64,000 nt of DNA from Planctomycetota bacterium (GTDB lineage: Bacteria > Planctomycetota > Phycisphaerae > Phycisphaerales > SM1A02), in contig JADFOJ010000002.1 in assembly GCA_022562915.1 (NCBI GenBank), positions 1 through 64,000 on the forward strand, written 5' to 3'. Positions 28,510 through 37,670 of this stretch are shown in pieces (position 1 is the stretch's first letter; each line of letters starts with the position of its first letter). A program made the translations under genes and the position numbers. The notes below the pieces were generated by a model, which saw only the letters and a list, made by a program, of their open reading frames with translations, was not told where the DNA came from and ran no database searches.

Positions 28510-31281
28510 ATGACACACACAACGTTCTACAACCACTCAATCTGCTCGGTGATCCTGGCCGCAGGCGTCATCTGCCTGTCCGCGACAGCGGCGTCAGGAC
28601 GGGACCTGCAACCCCGGCCGGCGGTGCTCAAGCCCGACCGGACCGAGCTGCACGGATACCACCGGCTCGACGTCATCAAGGTCAAGTTCCACGACGACGG
28701 CCCGGTCCGCGCCCGCGATGGCGCCCTGACCGACTTCGGAACCGGTGAGCTCACGGCGGCCCGGGACGTGCTGGCGATGCTTGACGGCGCCGAGTGGCGG
28801 CCGCTGGTCGACCTGCCGGACGCCGACATGCAGAACATCCGGCAACTGGCGCAGAACAACCTCGGCAAGGCGATCGCCGACTTCCGCGTCTGGTTCCACG
28901 TGTTCCTGCCCGAGACAGTAGACGCCGCACGCGCGATCGACGCGCTCAATGCGCTCGAGTGCGTCGAGCTCGCCGAGCCGGTGCAGGGCGCCTCGACGCC
29001 GACGCCGCCGCCCTACGGCGGCATCGAACGGCACCTCAACGCCGGGCCCGTCGGCCTAGGCGCCCTGGCTACCTGGGAGCACCACGGCATCACGGGCGGC
29101 GCCGCCGCTATCGTCGACATCGAGTTCGGCTACGACTTCCACCAGGACCTGCCAAGCGTCAGCCAGATCGGGCCGCCCGGCGACCCGACGACGCAGGGCA
29201 ATCGCGACCACGGGACGGCAACGCTCGGCGTGATCGCCGCGCTGCACAACGGCTGGGGAACGTCCGGGATCGCGCCGGACGTCGCGCTGGGCTTCGCCGC
29301 GGTAAGGTCCGGCGGCGTCGTGAACATCCCGGCCGCGATCATCAACGCGGTCAACGCGACCGGTACCGCGATTGGAGCGATCATCCTCATCGAGCTGCAG
29401 ATCGCCGGGCCGGCCGTCTGCGGCGCCGACCCATGCACGCCGCTGGGTCTGCCACCCTGCGATTGCAGCGCCGGGACGTCGTGGGTGCCCGTCGAGTGGG
29501 ACCTGTCAACGTACAACGCGATCCTGGCGGCCGTCGGCGCCGGCAAGATCGTGATCGAGCCCGCCGGCAACGGCGCGCAGAACCTCGACGCGGCGATCTA
29601 CTCGACCGGCAACAACGGCCACTGGCCGTTCCTCGCCCAGAACGACTCCGGTGCGATCATGGTCGGCGCGGGCCGCGGCTTCGACTACGTCGACCTCGTC
29701 GGCGCGCGGATCTGCTGCTCCAACTACGGCTCGCGGCTGGACGTGTCCGGCCACGGCACGGCAGTGCGCACGACCGGCTACGGCGACCTTTACAACGCCG
29801 AGGGTCCGAGCCTCCACTACACCAACGTGTTTGGCGGTACGTCATCGGCTTCGGCCACGATCGCTGGGACCGCGGCGCTGGTCCAGTCCGCCTACTTCGT
29901 CGCCTTCAGCGGCCCGAACGGGCCCGCGTACATGGGGCCGGCGGCCATGCGGTCGGTGCTCGTCCAGAGCGGATCGTCGCAGCCGTCATCGGTCTCCTTT
30001 CCCTTCCCGTCCACGCAGAACATCGGCCCGATGCCGGACGCGTCGATCGCCGTCCTGTTGGCCGTCGGCGGCTGCCTGCCGCTGTACGACACCTCGATCG
30101 GCAACCCGGGCCTCAACAACCAGGTCAATGACATGCTGAGCTTCGACGACGGCAACGGAGCGAAGCTGTACGCCGGCGGGTTCTTCACCAATGCCGTGGC
30201 TGCCTGGGACGGGTCGAGCTGGGCGTCGCTGGCGGTCGGGCCCGCAGTCGGCTTCATCCACGACCTGCAGGTCTTTGACGACGGCAACGGCGCGGCGTTG
30301 TACGCGGCGGGCGGAGCGTTCAACTTCGGCGCCGTCGAGCGTTGGAACGGCAGCAGCTGGACAACGCTGGGCACCGGTTTCGACGGGCCTGTCATTTCGC
30401 TGAGCGTCTTCAACGGGACGCTGTACGCCGGGGGTAGCTTCTCAAACGCCGGCGGTACGGCCGCGAGTAACATCGCCGGCTGGAACGGCAGCAGCTGGAG
30501 CGCCGTCGGCGGCGGGACCGATGCGACCGTGCACACGCTGCAGGCGTACAACGACGGGTCCGGCGTCGACCTCTACGCCGGCGGCGATTTCACCAACGCC
30601 GGCGGGAACGCGGCGTCGTACATTGCACGCTGGAACGGATCGAGCTGGTCGGCGCTGAGCACCGGCGTCACCAATTCCGTGCGCAGCCTCGCTGTCTACT
30701 ACGACGGCACGTCGCTCGATCTCTACGTCGGCGGGTACTTCTACTTTGGCACGGGCGCGTTCAACTACATCGCGCGGTGGGACGGACAGCAGTTCTCCGC
30801 GCTGGGCGGTCTGCTCTACAACGGCACGGCCAACGGCGTCGAGACGATGACCGTCTACGACGACGGGACCGGCCCGGCGCTCTTCGTCGGTGGCCTCTTC
30901 GAGCAGGTGTCGGACGCCTGGTCGCTGAAGGTCGCCAAGTGGGACGGCACGCGCTGGTGGCCGCTGGGCGACGGGGTCGGAACCGACGTCTATGCGTTGG
31001 TCGTCCACGACGATGGCAGCGGGCCGTCGCTGTACATCGGCGGCAGCTTCAGCGCCGCCTACGACCTGCCCGCCAGCAAGGTCGTCGAGTGGCCCGGCTG
31101 CCCGTTCGCGGCCTGCCCCGGTGACATCGACGGCGACGGGACCGTGGGGATCACCGACTTCCTCGCCCTGCTGGCGGCATGGGGACCCAACCCCGGTCAC
31201 CCGGCGGACATCGACGGCGACGGGATCGTCGGGATCACCGATTTCCTTGCCCTGCTGGGGGGCTGGGGCGTGTGCCCCTGA
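28510..31281 (+). CDS. Secreted subtilisin-like (S8) protein with propeller-type repeats and double dockerin-like tail
   Basis: A 923-residue exported protein. The signal peptide SVILAAGVICLSATAASG is followed by a propeptide-like region and an S8 domain: D in AAIVDIEFGY (about 202), H in RDHGTATLGVIAA (about 233), S in FGGTSSASATIAGTAAL (about 443). From about 560 to 870 there are seven or so repeats of roughly 45 residues with LYAGGxF, NAGG and WNGSSWSALG-type blocks, likely a beta-propeller. The tail has DIDGDGTVGITDFLALLAAW and DIDGDGIVGITDFLALLGGW loops. It probably cleaves or binds extracellular protein or glycan. GAAAGG precedes ATG 28510. A strong terminator follows. Confidence 0.92.
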   Translation: MTHTTFYNHSICSVILAAGVICLSATAASGRDLQPRPAVLKPDRTELHGYHRLDVIKVKFHDDGPVRARDGALTDFGTGELTAARDVLAMLDGAEWRPLVDLPDADMQNIRQLAQNNLGKAIADFRVWFHVFLPETVDAARAIDALNALECVELAEPVQGASTPTPPPYGGIERHLNAGPVGLGALATWEHHGITGGAAAIVDIEFGYDFHQDLPSVSQIGPPGDPTTQGNRDHGTATLGVIAALHNGWGTSGIAPDVALGFAAVRSGGVVNIPAAIINAVNATGTAIGAIILIELQIAGPAVCGADPCTPLGLPPCDCSAGTSWVPVEWDLSTYNAILAAVGAGKIVIEPAGNGAQNLDAAIYSTGNNGHWPFLAQNDSGAIMVGAGRGFDYVDLVGARICCSNYGSRLDVSGHGTAVRTTGYGDLYNAEGPSLHYTNVFGGTSSASATIAGTAALVQSAYFVAFSGPNGPAYMGPAAMRSVLVQSGSSQPSSVSFPFPSTQNIGPMPDASIAVLLAVGGCLPLYDTSIGNPGLNNQVNDMLSFDDGNGAKLYAGGFFTNAVAAWDGSSWASLAVGPAVGFIHDLQVFDDGNGAALYAAGGAFNFGAVERWNGSSWTTLGTGFDGPVISLSVFNGTLYAGGSFSNAGGTAASNIAGWNGSSWSAVGGGTDATVHTLQAYNDGSGVDLYAGGDFTNAGGNAASYIARWNGSSWSALSTGVTNSVRSLAVYYDGTSLDLYVGGYFYFGTGAFNYIARWDGQQFSALGGLLYNGTANGVETMTVYDDGTGPALFVGGLFEQVSDAWSLKVAKWDGTRWWPLGDGVGTDVYALVVHDDGSGPSLYIGGSFSAAYDLPASKVVEWPGCPFAACPGDIDGDGTVGITDFLALLAAWGPNPGHPADIDGDGIVGITDFLALLGGWGVCP

Positions 31282-31302
31282 ACCGGTCGGCCCCCCTGGC
31301 AC

Positions 31303-31352
31303 GAGCCCGGGGTTGGTTTTCTCCGGAAAACCAGCCCCGGGCTCTTTTTTTT
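31303..31352 (+). terminator. Rho-independent terminator of the subtilase gene
   Basis: GAGCCCGGGG and TGGTTTT pair with AAAACCA and CCCCGGGCTC around a short CTCCGG loop, followed by a run of eight or more T. It is 20 bases past the stop codon. Confidence 0.92.
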
Positions 31353-31689
31353 CTTTTAGCTGACAGATTCGCCGTGGGCGGGGGTAATGCATTGTGGGGG
31401 ATGCCCCAGGGTTCCTGGGGCGGAGTTCGTGCAGCTGATTTACCCGCACGGCGGGACCTTCAAAGGAACCGGGCTCCCCTTCGCCTATGGAGGGGAGCCC
31501 GTGTCCGAAAAAGGACCCTGGGTCCTTTTTCTCTCGCCTCTGAAAGCACGGCCCATGCGCCTGGCGGCGCGGCGGCACAACGGTGTGACCCGGTCATCGT
31601 GTATCGGTGACGCCTCGGCGACGAGCCTCCGGCCTCGCCGGGCCGACACGACGAAGCCTGGCAACGGCCACCGCCGACAGCGCCGTCCA
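31353..31689. other. Gene-free stretch with hairpins
   Basis: No gene I can support. It holds the two hairpins listed at 31473-31532 and sequence probably left from a decayed blaR1 gene: in another minus-strand frame WDVVTAWTALSAVAVARLRR looks like a membrane helix. Confidence 0.4.
31473..31532. terminator. Two adjacent hairpins, the second usable in both directions
   Basis: GGGCTCCCC (31473-31481) pairs with GGGGAGCCC (31494-31502). Directly after, AAAAAGGACCC (31510-31520) and GGGTCCTTTTT (31522-31532) form a palindrome with A and T runs on both sides, so it can terminate either strand. It would end a leftward blaI-blaR1 transcript. Confidence 0.7.
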
Positions 31690-31804
31690 CGCCGTCACGA
31701 CGTCCCAGAAGCGCTGTCGCCGTAAGCCCGATGACCAGCCACGCCGAGGACTGCCAGAGGGTCGTCCAGAGAACGTCCCGTATCCAGTCCGTGCCGGGGC
31801 TCAT
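31690..31804 (-). pseudogene. 5' stub of blaR1/M56 peptidase gene
   Basis: The ATG at 31804 overlaps the blaI stop (ATGA), as expected of a blaI-blaR1 pair. The first 36 residues (DVLWTTLWQSSAWLVIGLTA, TALLGRR) match the first membrane helix of BlaR1-type M56 metallopeptidases, a family of 300 or more residues. After that the frame loses membrane character and homology. The HExxH protease and sensor are absent, so the signalling partner of BlaI is gone or replaced elsewhere. Confidence 0.65.
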
Positions 31805-32196
31805 TGTCTTTCCTTCCGCTTGTCGTCGATCATCTTGCGCAGCGCGCCGAGTTCAGCATCGTCGAGCCGGTCACCGTCGATCAGGTGCTCGAACAGACGG
31901 AGCGGGTCGCCCCGGAACACGCCGTCGACGAACTTCCACAGGGCGCTGGCCCTGGCCTGCTCGCGCGACCGCGTCGCCGAGTACACGTAGGCCCGGCCCT
32001 CGGAGCGGTGGCCGACCCAGCCGGACTTCTCCAGCTTCTGAAGCACCGACAGTATGGTCGTGTACGCCGGGTTCCTTGAACCGCCCAGCGACGCCCGGAC
32101 CCGCTCGACAGTGCCCTCGCCGCTTGACCACAGGACCGCCATGACGGCCTGCTGTAGGCTGCCGAGCTCGTCGAGGCGCCTGGGGCTGGGGGTCAT
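31801..32196 (-). CDS. blaI: BlaI/MecI-family transcriptional repressor
   Basis: A 131-residue winged-helix repressor: LGSLQQAVMAVLWSSGEGTV, ERVRASLGGSRNPAYTTILS, VLQKLEKSGWVGHRSEGRAY and VYSATRSREQARASALWKFV form the canonical BlaI fold, with a C-terminal dimer region (LFEHLIDGDRLDDAELGALR). ATG 32196 gives the normal N-terminus; the ORF to 32289 runs through the operator. Family knowledge: BlaI represses its own operon until BlaR1 cleaves it. Here BlaR1 is a stub. Palindromic sites 40-60 bases upstream suggest autoregulation. Confidence 0.92.
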   Translation of the reverse strand: MTPSPRRLDELGSLQQAVMAVLWSSGEGTVERVRASLGGSRNPAYTTILSVLQKLEKSGWVGHRSEGRAYVYSATRSREQARASALWKFVDGVFRGDPLRLFEHLIDGDRLDDAELGALRKMIDDKRKERQ

Positions 32197-32224
32197 GGAC
32201 GAAGCTCCGGTGCCTGGTGGACGA

Positions 32225-32265
32225 TCACTACTACCAACCGTAGTACTACGTGCCATAGTACTAAG
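32225..32265 (-). promoter_or_regulatory. BlaI operator sites
   Basis: Two nested palindromes lie just upstream of blaI: CGTAGTACTACG (32239-32250, perfect 12-mer) and TAGTACTA (32256-32263, perfect 8-mer). A further CACTACTACC half lies at 32227. BlaI/MecI proteins bind TAC/GTA-rich dyads of this kind (family knowledge). The spacing of 17 bases between dyad starts allows two dimers side by side. Confidence 0.75.
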
Positions 32266-32307
32266 CGGATGCATGGCGTCAAGCGGCAATTGGAAAAAAA
32301 TCCCGGC

Positions 32308-34248
32308 TTACGTCCAATTCGCCAGCAGGACCAGCATGTCGAGGATGCCGACCGAGCAGTCGCCGTCGAAGTCTGCCGGGCACGCCTGCGGCGTGCCGCA
32401 GTCTGAACATGAACCCCAGGCACCGAACAGGGAGAGGTAGTCCACGATGCCCACGATGCCGTCACCGTTCAGATCGCAGTCCGGCGTGCAGTCGGGGATC
32501 GTGACGCAGATCTCCGTGGTGCAGCAGAAGCCGCCGTCGTTGACGAGGGCAGTGAAGCACAGTTGCTCGCCCACGGCACCACCCGATGCAGTGAACGTGA
32601 CCTGTGTCGTGCCGCCGGTGCAGGCGTTGAGACCCTCGATGTTGACGGTGAACGTGGTGCCGTCAGCGTGGCAGACGACCTCCTGGCTTGTAACGGCAAG
32701 GCAGCCACCACCGAGCGACTCAAAGGCTCCCATGTCCACGATGGGCAGCGTGCCGTTGCCGGTGTCGGGTGTCTCCGGGATCTCAAGGAAACGCGGGTTG
32801 CCGTCGAGGTCGGTCGTGATGTCCCCCGGCACGGCGGTGTTGTCCCCGGCGTCGATGCAGGGTGAGCCGGGCTGCAGACGGAGGTCGCCGTTGTCTGGAT
32901 CGACGAACAGCGGGTCGGCGTCGATGTTGCCGATGCCGGGAAACCCGCCTTGGACGTTGCTGAACGTGACACTTGGATCGCTGCTGCCCCCGATGAAGAT
33001 CTCGTCCGGGCTGTCATCCCACAGGATGCAGTTGGTCACCGTCGGGCTGCTGCTGTTGTTGTCCATTCCGCCGCCGCCTGTGGTGGCCGAGTTCCCACTG
33101 AACGTGCAGTTGATCACCGTCGGGCTACTGGCGTCGTTTCTCATCCCGCCGCCACGGTGGGCCGAGTTCGCGCTGAACGTGCAGTTGGTCAACGTCGGGC
33201 TGCTGCTGAGTTGGTTCAACATCCCGCCGCCGGCGTTGCTGGCCGCATTGTCGATGAACGTGCAGTTGATCACCGTCGGGCTGCTGGTGTGGTTGCCCAT
33301 CCCGCCGCCGATGACCACCGAGTTCTCGTTGAACGTGCAACCAGTTACCGTCGGACTACTCTCGACGTTGAACATCCCTCCACCGGCGCCGAACGAGTTC
33401 CCACTGAACGTGCAGTTGGTCACCGTCGGGCTGCTGAACGTGTTGGCCATCCCGCCGCCGAAGGCAGCAGCGTTCGCGATAAAGGTGCAGTCAGTCACGG
33501 TCGGACTGCTGTTGACGTTGCGCACCCCGCCGCCGCGGTCGCCGGCCGTGTTGCCGCTGAACGTGCAGTTGATCAACGCCGGGTTGCTGTTGTTGGAGTT
33601 GAACATCCCGCCGCCGCCGTCGGGGCCGACAAAGCTGCCGACAGCCAGATTGCCGGTGAACGTGCAGTTGGTCACCGTCGGGCTGCTGTCGTAGTTCTCC
33701 ATTCCGGCGCCGCCGGCCATCGCGGTGTTCCCGCTGAAGGTGCAGTTGGACAGCGTGGGATCGCTTCCTCCATTCCACATCCCGCCTCCGCCGAAGGCCG
33801 AGTTCCCGGTGAACGTGCAGTTGATCACCGTCGGGCTGCTGCCGCTGTTGTACATCCCGCCCCCTCGCGGCAGAGGAAACCCCGTTCCCGATCCCCCCGT
33901 GATCGCGAACCCCTCCAACACCGTATCCGACCCCTCGCCGCTCTCGCAGGTCACGACGCTACCCGCCCCCAGATCCCCTCCAGCGTCGATCGTCGTCACC
34001 TCAGCCCAGCTTGAACTGTGCAGCCAGATCGCCTTGCCGAGGAAGTTGATCGTCTCGAAGTAGGTGCCGGGTGCGACAACGATCTCGTCCGTGTCCACGG
34101 CGTGGTCGATGGCCGTCTGGATCGAGCAGTACGGGTCGCCGATGGTCCCGTTGCCGGGGCCGGGGCAGTTGGCGGCATCGACGTAAATGACGTCTGCCTG
34201 GGCGATCGAGACGGCCAGGACGGTCACGGCACAGATCAGCTGCTTCAT
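32308..34248 (-). CDS. Secreted right-handed beta-helix repeat protein with dockerin-like tail
   Basis: A 646-residue exported protein. Signal MKQLICAVTVLAVSIAQA. The N-terminal block (IYVDAANCPGPGNGTIGDPY, CSIQTAIDHAVDTDEIVVAP) is the pectate-lyase-like start of many secreted beta-helix proteins. Eleven or so rungs of about 23 residues follow, with the consensus SSPTVxNCTFSGNSAxxGGG and GMxN. A cysteine-rich HYR-like domain (TSQEVVCHADGTTFTVNIEG) comes next, then dockerin-like loops DLNGDGIVGIVDYLSLFGAW and DFDGDCSVGILDMLVLLANW. The start is ATG 34248. No catalytic residues can be assigned. Repeats at DNA level make it prone to recombination. Confidence 0.88.
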   Translation of the reverse strand: MKQLICAVTVLAVSIAQADVIYVDAANCPGPGNGTIGDPYCSIQTAIDHAVDTDEIVVAPGTYFETINFLGKAIWLHSSSWAEVTTIDAGGDLGAGSVVTCESGEGSDTVLEGFAITGGSGTGFPLPRGGGMYNSGSSPTVINCTFTGNSAFGGGGMWNGGSDPTLSNCTFSGNTAMAGGAGMENYDSSPTVTNCTFTGNLAVGSFVGPDGGGGMFNSNNSNPALINCTFSGNTAGDRGGGVRNVNSSPTVTDCTFIANAAAFGGGMANTFSSPTVTNCTFSGNSFGAGGGMFNVESSPTVTGCTFNENSVVIGGGMGNHTSSPTVINCTFIDNAASNAGGGMLNQLSSSPTLTNCTFSANSAHRGGGMRNDASSPTVINCTFSGNSATTGGGGMDNNSSSPTVTNCILWDDSPDEIFIGGSSDPSVTFSNVQGGFPGIGNIDADPLFVDPDNGDLRLQPGSPCIDAGDNTAVPGDITTDLDGNPRFLEIPETPDTGNGTLPIVDMGAFESLGGGCLAVTSQEVVCHADGTTFTVNIEGLNACTGGTTQVTFTASGGAVGEQLCFTALVNDGGFCCTTEICVTIPDCTPDCDLNGDGIVGIVDYLSLFGAWGSCSDCGTPQACPADFDGDCSVGILDMLVLLANWT

Positions 34249-34460
34249 TGGGCACCTACCCGATGGCATTGTCACACCGGGAGGTGGCTGGGCCTAGCCC
34301 TTTCCCCGAACTTCCGTAGAGGCCGCCCGCTGTGACCGCAGGCGGGATCGTCTACGGCCTCCGTGGCCGAATCATGTACGTGTGGCCCTCGTGGCATCGT
34401 CGACCTCGCCGTCGCTCCGGGGTTCACTCATGTGCGTCGAGACATTCGTCCGTCCATCTG

Positions 34461-34473
34461 CGGATGAACGGAT
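34461..34473 (+). promoter_or_regulatory. CGGATGAACGGAT motif shared with the ahcY operator
   Basis: A 13-base exact match to the central part of the candidate ahcY operator (18970-18985). It lies about 195 bases before frdA and is flanked by CCATC and GATGG, which can pair. It may be a second site of the same regulator. Confidence 0.35.
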
Positions 34474-34482
34474 GGGCTCTAC

Positions 34483-34498
34483 TGATACGCCCGTATCA
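34483..34498. promoter_or_regulatory. Perfect dyad TGATACG-CC-CGTATCA
   Basis: A 7-2-7 inverted repeat of operator size, lying 10 bases after the CGGATGAACGGAT motif and 32 bases before the tandem repeats. The regulator is unknown. Confidence 0.4.
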
Positions 34499-34529
34499 AG
34501 CCGGCCGGCGACTTGACTCGTGTGCAGCT

Positions 34530-34589
34530 AAGGAACACGCGGGTGATTCAAGGAACACGCGGGTCGTCCAGGGAACAGGCGGGTCGGCC
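34530..34589 (+). repeat. Three 20-base tandem repeats upstream of frdA
   Basis: Units AAGGAACACGCGGGTGATTC (34530-34549), AAGGAACACGCGGGTCGTCC (34550-34569) and AGGGAACAGGCGGGTCGGCC (34570-34589). The last unit ends 79 bases before the frdA start. The spacing of two helical turns per unit suggests a row of protein-binding sites. Confidence 0.8.
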
Positions 34590-34668
34590 GTGACGGTCGC
34601 CGGTCTCCCGGTCCGGTGGTCCGGCGGTTCGACCAGGATTCCGTCGCCATGGTATCGTGGCAGTCGCC

Positions 34669-36462
34669 ATGGCGGACGCGATTCAGCACGACATCCTGAT
34701 CATCGGCGGCGGCGGCGCGGGCCTGCGGGCGGCGATCGCCGTGGCCGAGAACGACCCGGACCTGTCGGTGGCGCTGGTCTCGAAGGTCTACCCGATGCGC
34801 AGCCACACCGTGGCCGCCGAGGGCGGGGCGGCGGGCGTCGTCAAGGACAACGACAGCTTCGCGGCGCACTGCTCCGACACGATCAGCGGGGCGGACTGGC
34901 TGGCGGACCAGGACGCGGTCGAGGTGTTCGTGGCGGAGGCGCCCGGGGAGCTCACCCAACTGGAGCACTGGGGCTGCCCGTGGAGCCGCGAGCCGTCGGG
35001 CCACGTGGCGGTGCGGCCCTTCGGCGGCATGGAGCAGGAGCGCACCTGGTTCGCCGCGGACAAGACCGGCTTCCACATGCTGCACGCGCTCTACCAGACC
35101 TCGCTCAAGTACGAGGGCCGGATCAGGTTCTACGACGAGTGGTTCGCGACGAAGCTCCTGGTCGAGGACGGCCGTTGCCAGGGCGTGGTCGCCATCGAGC
35201 TGCGCACCGGCCTGATGCACACGCTGGCGGCCAGGGCGGTGATCATGTGCACCGGCGGCGCGGGGCGCATCTTCGCCTTCACCACCAACGGCGCGATCAA
35301 GACCGGCGACGGCATGGCGCTGGCGTACCGCGCGGGCGTGCCGCTGAAGGACATGGAGTTCGTCCAGTACCACCCGACGGGTCTGCCGGGGACGGGCATC
35401 CTGATCACGGAGGCGGCCCGGAGCGAAGGCGGCATTCTCGTCAACAAGCACGGGGACCGCTACCTCAAGGACTACGACCTCGGTTCGCCGCTGGACGTCA
35501 CCGACCCGCGCCACCCGCAGAAGCGGGCGATGGAGCTCGGCCCGCGCGACAGGCTCTCCCAGGCGTTCGTCAAGGAGCACGAGAAAGGCAACACGATCGA
35601 CAGCCCGTTCGGCGACGTCGTGCACCTGGACATCCGCCACCTCAGTGCCAAGAAGATCCGCCTGAAATTGCCCTTCGTGCGCGAGCTTGCGATGAACTAC
35701 GCGGGCATCGATCCGATTCGCGAGCCGATTCCCGTGCGGCCGGTGGTGCACTACATGATGGGTGGGATACACACGGACATTCACGGCGCCACGCCGCTGC
35801 CGGGGCTCTTCGCCGCCGGGGAGTGCGCGTGCGTCAGCATCAACGGGGCGAATCGCCTGGGCTCCAACTCGCTGACCGAACTGCTCGTCTTCGGCGCCCG
35901 GGCCGGCGCCTCGGCGGCCGCGTTCGCCCGCGAGCACGAGACGGTCCACATCGCCGCCCTGGACACCCAGGCCGACGACGAGCGCCGCCGGATCCGCGAG
36001 GAGTTCCTCACCAAGGACGGCGGCACCGAGCGGCTCGCCGCGCTGCGGTCGGAGCTCTTCAACGCCATGGAGCAGGGCGCCGGCATCTACCGGACCGAAG
36101 AGTCGCTGCGGCAGACCTACCGGACGGTCGAGAGCCTGCACGAGCGGTACCGGAACCTACAGATCGACGACCACAGCAACTGTTACAACACCGAGCTCAC
36201 GGCGGCGCTGGAGTTGCGGAACATGCTGGACGTGGCGGAGGCATTGCTGCACTCGGCCCTGGAGCGCAAGGAATCACGCGGTTCGCACCAGCGGACCGAT
36301 CATCCCGCCCGGGATGACTCGAAGTACCTCAAGCACACGCTGGCGTACCGCAGGGATGACGGGCCGCCGCGTATCAAGTACCAGGACGTGGTCATCACCA
36401 AGTGGCCGCCGGGCAAGCGCGTCTACGGCGCCGAGGCGTCCGAGGCCGCGACCGGCTGTTAG
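34669..36462 (+). CDS. frdA: Succinate dehydrogenase/fumarate reductase flavoprotein subunit
   Basis: Catalytic FAD subunit of complex II on the inner face of the cytoplasmic membrane; it interconverts succinate and fumarate. FAD motif [16 protein letters not shown] is at the start, the flavin-linking histidine is in [14 protein letters not shown], and the active-site block is [40 protein letters not shown] is the second dinucleotide block. C-terminal [14 protein letters not shown] is standard. ATG 34669 is preferred to the in-frame GTG 34657. The subunit types of frdC and frdD place the complex in the four-subunit Frd class; direction of use cannot be told. Confidence 0.93.
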   Translation: MADAIQHDILIIGGGGAGLRAAIAVAENDPDLSVALVSKVYPMRSHTVAAEGGAAGVVKDNDSFAAHCSDTISGADWLADQDAVEVFVAEAPGELTQLEHWGCPWSREPSGHVAVRPFGGMEQERTWFAADKTGFHMLHALYQTSLKYEGRIRFYDEWFATKLLVEDGRCQGVVAIELRTGLMHTLAARAVIMCTGGAGRIFAFTTNGAIKTGDGMALAYRAGVPLKDMEFVQYHPTGLPGTGILITEAARSEGGILVNKHGDRYLKDYDLGSPLDVTDPRHPQKRAMELGPRDRLSQAFVKEHEKGNTIDSPFGDVVHLDIRHLSAKKIRLKLPFVRELAMNYAGIDPIREPIPVRPVVHYMMGGIHTDIHGATPLPGLFAAGECACVSINGANRLGSNSLTELLVFGARAGASAAAFAREHETVHIAALDTQADDERRRIREEFLTKDGGTERLAALRSELFNAMEQGAGIYRTEESLRQTYRTVESLHERYRNLQIDDHSNCYNTELTAALELRNMLDVAEALLHSALERKESRGSHQRTDHPARDDSKYLKHTLAYRRDDGPPRIKYQDVVITKWPPGKRVYGAEASEAATGC

Positions 36463-36505
36463 CTGAGTCATCGTTTCTTCGAAAGTCCCTTCGCCGAGTA
36501 CCCGC

Positions 36506-37273
36506 ATGCCCGACACCACCATCACGCTGGACGTCTTCCGCTTCCAGCCCGACGGCGGCGGTCACGCCCGGCGATCGACGGACGGGCCCACCTTCAAGGC
36601 GTACAGGGTGCCGTACCACGAGCACTGGGTCGTGCTTGACGCATTGAACTGGATCAAGGACGAGCTCGACGGCACGCTGTCGTATCGCTGGAGTTGCCGC
36701 ATGGGCGTGTGCGGAAGCTGCGGCATGATGGTCAACGGCGTGCCGAAGCTCACCTGCGCCGCGTTCCTCAAGGATTACTATCCAGGCACGATCCGCGTCG
36801 AGCCGTTGACGTACTTCGCCGTCGAGCGGGATCTCATCGTCGACATGGACGGCTTCCTCGGCAAGCTCAAGTCAGTCAAGCCGTGGCTGATCCGCGAGAA
36901 CGAGAAGCCCGTGGACGAAGGCGAGTACCTCCAGAGCCCCAACGAACTCGCGTCGTTCAAGCAGTACTCGATGTGCATCAACTGCCTGCTGTGCTATGCG
37001 GCGTGTCCGGTCGTCGGCGCCGAGGAGGACTTCATCGGTCCTGCGGCGCTGGCGATCGCGCAGCGATACAACCTCGACTCCCGCGACCAGGGGGCCGCCG
37101 AGCGGGCCGACGCGCTCTCGGCCGACGAAGGCGCCTGGGGCTGCACCTTCGTGGGCGAGTGCTCCGAGGTGTGCCCGAAGAACGTGGATCCCGCCGGTGC
37201 GATCCAGCGTGTGAAGGTCGACAACGTCAAGGACTGGTACAGGAAACTCCTCATGCCCTGGGGACACCGATGA
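36506..37273 (+). CDS. frdB: Succinate dehydrogenase/fumarate reductase iron-sulfur subunit
   Basis: A 255-residue electron-transfer subunit. [2Fe-2S] cysteines lie in [17 protein letters not shown] with the fourth in LTCAAF. The second domain has [16 protein letters not shown] for [4Fe-4S], then [19 protein letters not shown] for the [3Fe-4S] and remaining ligands. It passes electrons between FAD and the quinone site. The gene follows frdA by 43 bases, and its TGA overlaps the frdC ATG (ATGA at 37270-37273), so translation is coupled. Confidence 0.96.
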   Translation: MPDTTITLDVFRFQPDGGGHARRSTDGPTFKAYRVPYHEHWVVLDALNWIKDELDGTLSYRWSCRMGVCGSCGMMVNGVPKLTCAAFLKDYYPGTIRVEPLTYFAVERDLIVDMDGFLGKLKSVKPWLIRENEKPVDEGEYLQSPNELASFKQYSMCINCLLCYAACPVVGAEEDFIGPAALAIAQRYNLDSRDQGAAERADALSADEGAWGCTFVGECSEVCPKNVDPAGAIQRVKVDNVKDWYRKLLMPWGHR

Positions 37274-37665
37274 AGCAGCGATACGGGACGCCGCTGGGGC
37301 CGACGTGGTTCCTGGGCCGGGCCGCCTATCGGCGGTTCATGGCCAGGGAGGCGACCGCGTTCGCCATGGCGGTCTTCCTGGTGTACCTGCTGCTCTGGCT
37401 GCGGAGTCTCGGCCAGGGGTACACGGCGTACGGGCAGATGATCGAGCTGGCAAAACACCCGATCTCGGTCTTCGTGCACGGTCTCATCTTCGGCGCGGTG
37501 CTGTACCACTCGGCGACGTGGTTCAACCTGACGCCGAAGATCATGCCGATGTACGTCGCCGAGGAGAAGGTGCCCGACTTCTGGGCTGCGATCATCATGG
37601 GGTACCTGCCGTGCGTCGCGGTGACGACGGTGGTCCTGTGGGCGGTGCTGCGTTCGGCGGGATAA
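37270..37665 (+). CDS. frdC: Fumarate reductase membrane anchor, subunit C
   Basis: A 131-residue membrane anchor. It has the FrdC layout: a short N-terminal part ([20 protein letters not shown]) and three membrane helices ([59 protein letters not shown]). The [21 protein letters not shown] block matches E. coli-type FrdC. It binds quinone together with FrdD and carries no haem in that class (family knowledge). Confidence 0.9.
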   Translation: MKQRYGTPLGPTWFLGRAAYRRFMAREATAFAMAVFLVYLLLWLRSLGQGYTAYGQMIELAKHPISVFVHGLIFGAVLYHSATWFNLTPKIMPMYVAEEKVPDFWAAIIMGYLPCVAVTTVVLWAVLRSAG

Positions 37666-37670
37666 GCGCG

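Larger units (their letters stand above)
34249..34668. other. Control region before frdA, no gene
   Basis: This 420-base gap holds a hairpin at about 34315-34359 (GTAGAGGCCGCCCGC and GCAGGCGG...TCTACG), a copy of CGGATGAACGGAT (34461-34473), a dyad at 34483-34498 and three 20-base tandem repeats at 34530-34589. No open frame in it looks like protein. Confidence 0.6.

Noticed and set aside
33000-33900. Regular repeats that could suggest a CRISPR array
   Set aside because: The repeats are codon-framed beta-helix rungs inside a clear secreted protein, with no unique spacers and no cas genes.
34530-34589. CRISPR-like or iteron-origin reading of the three 20-base repeats
   Set aside because: Units are contiguous without spacers and only three; no replication gene or DnaA box cluster is nearby.
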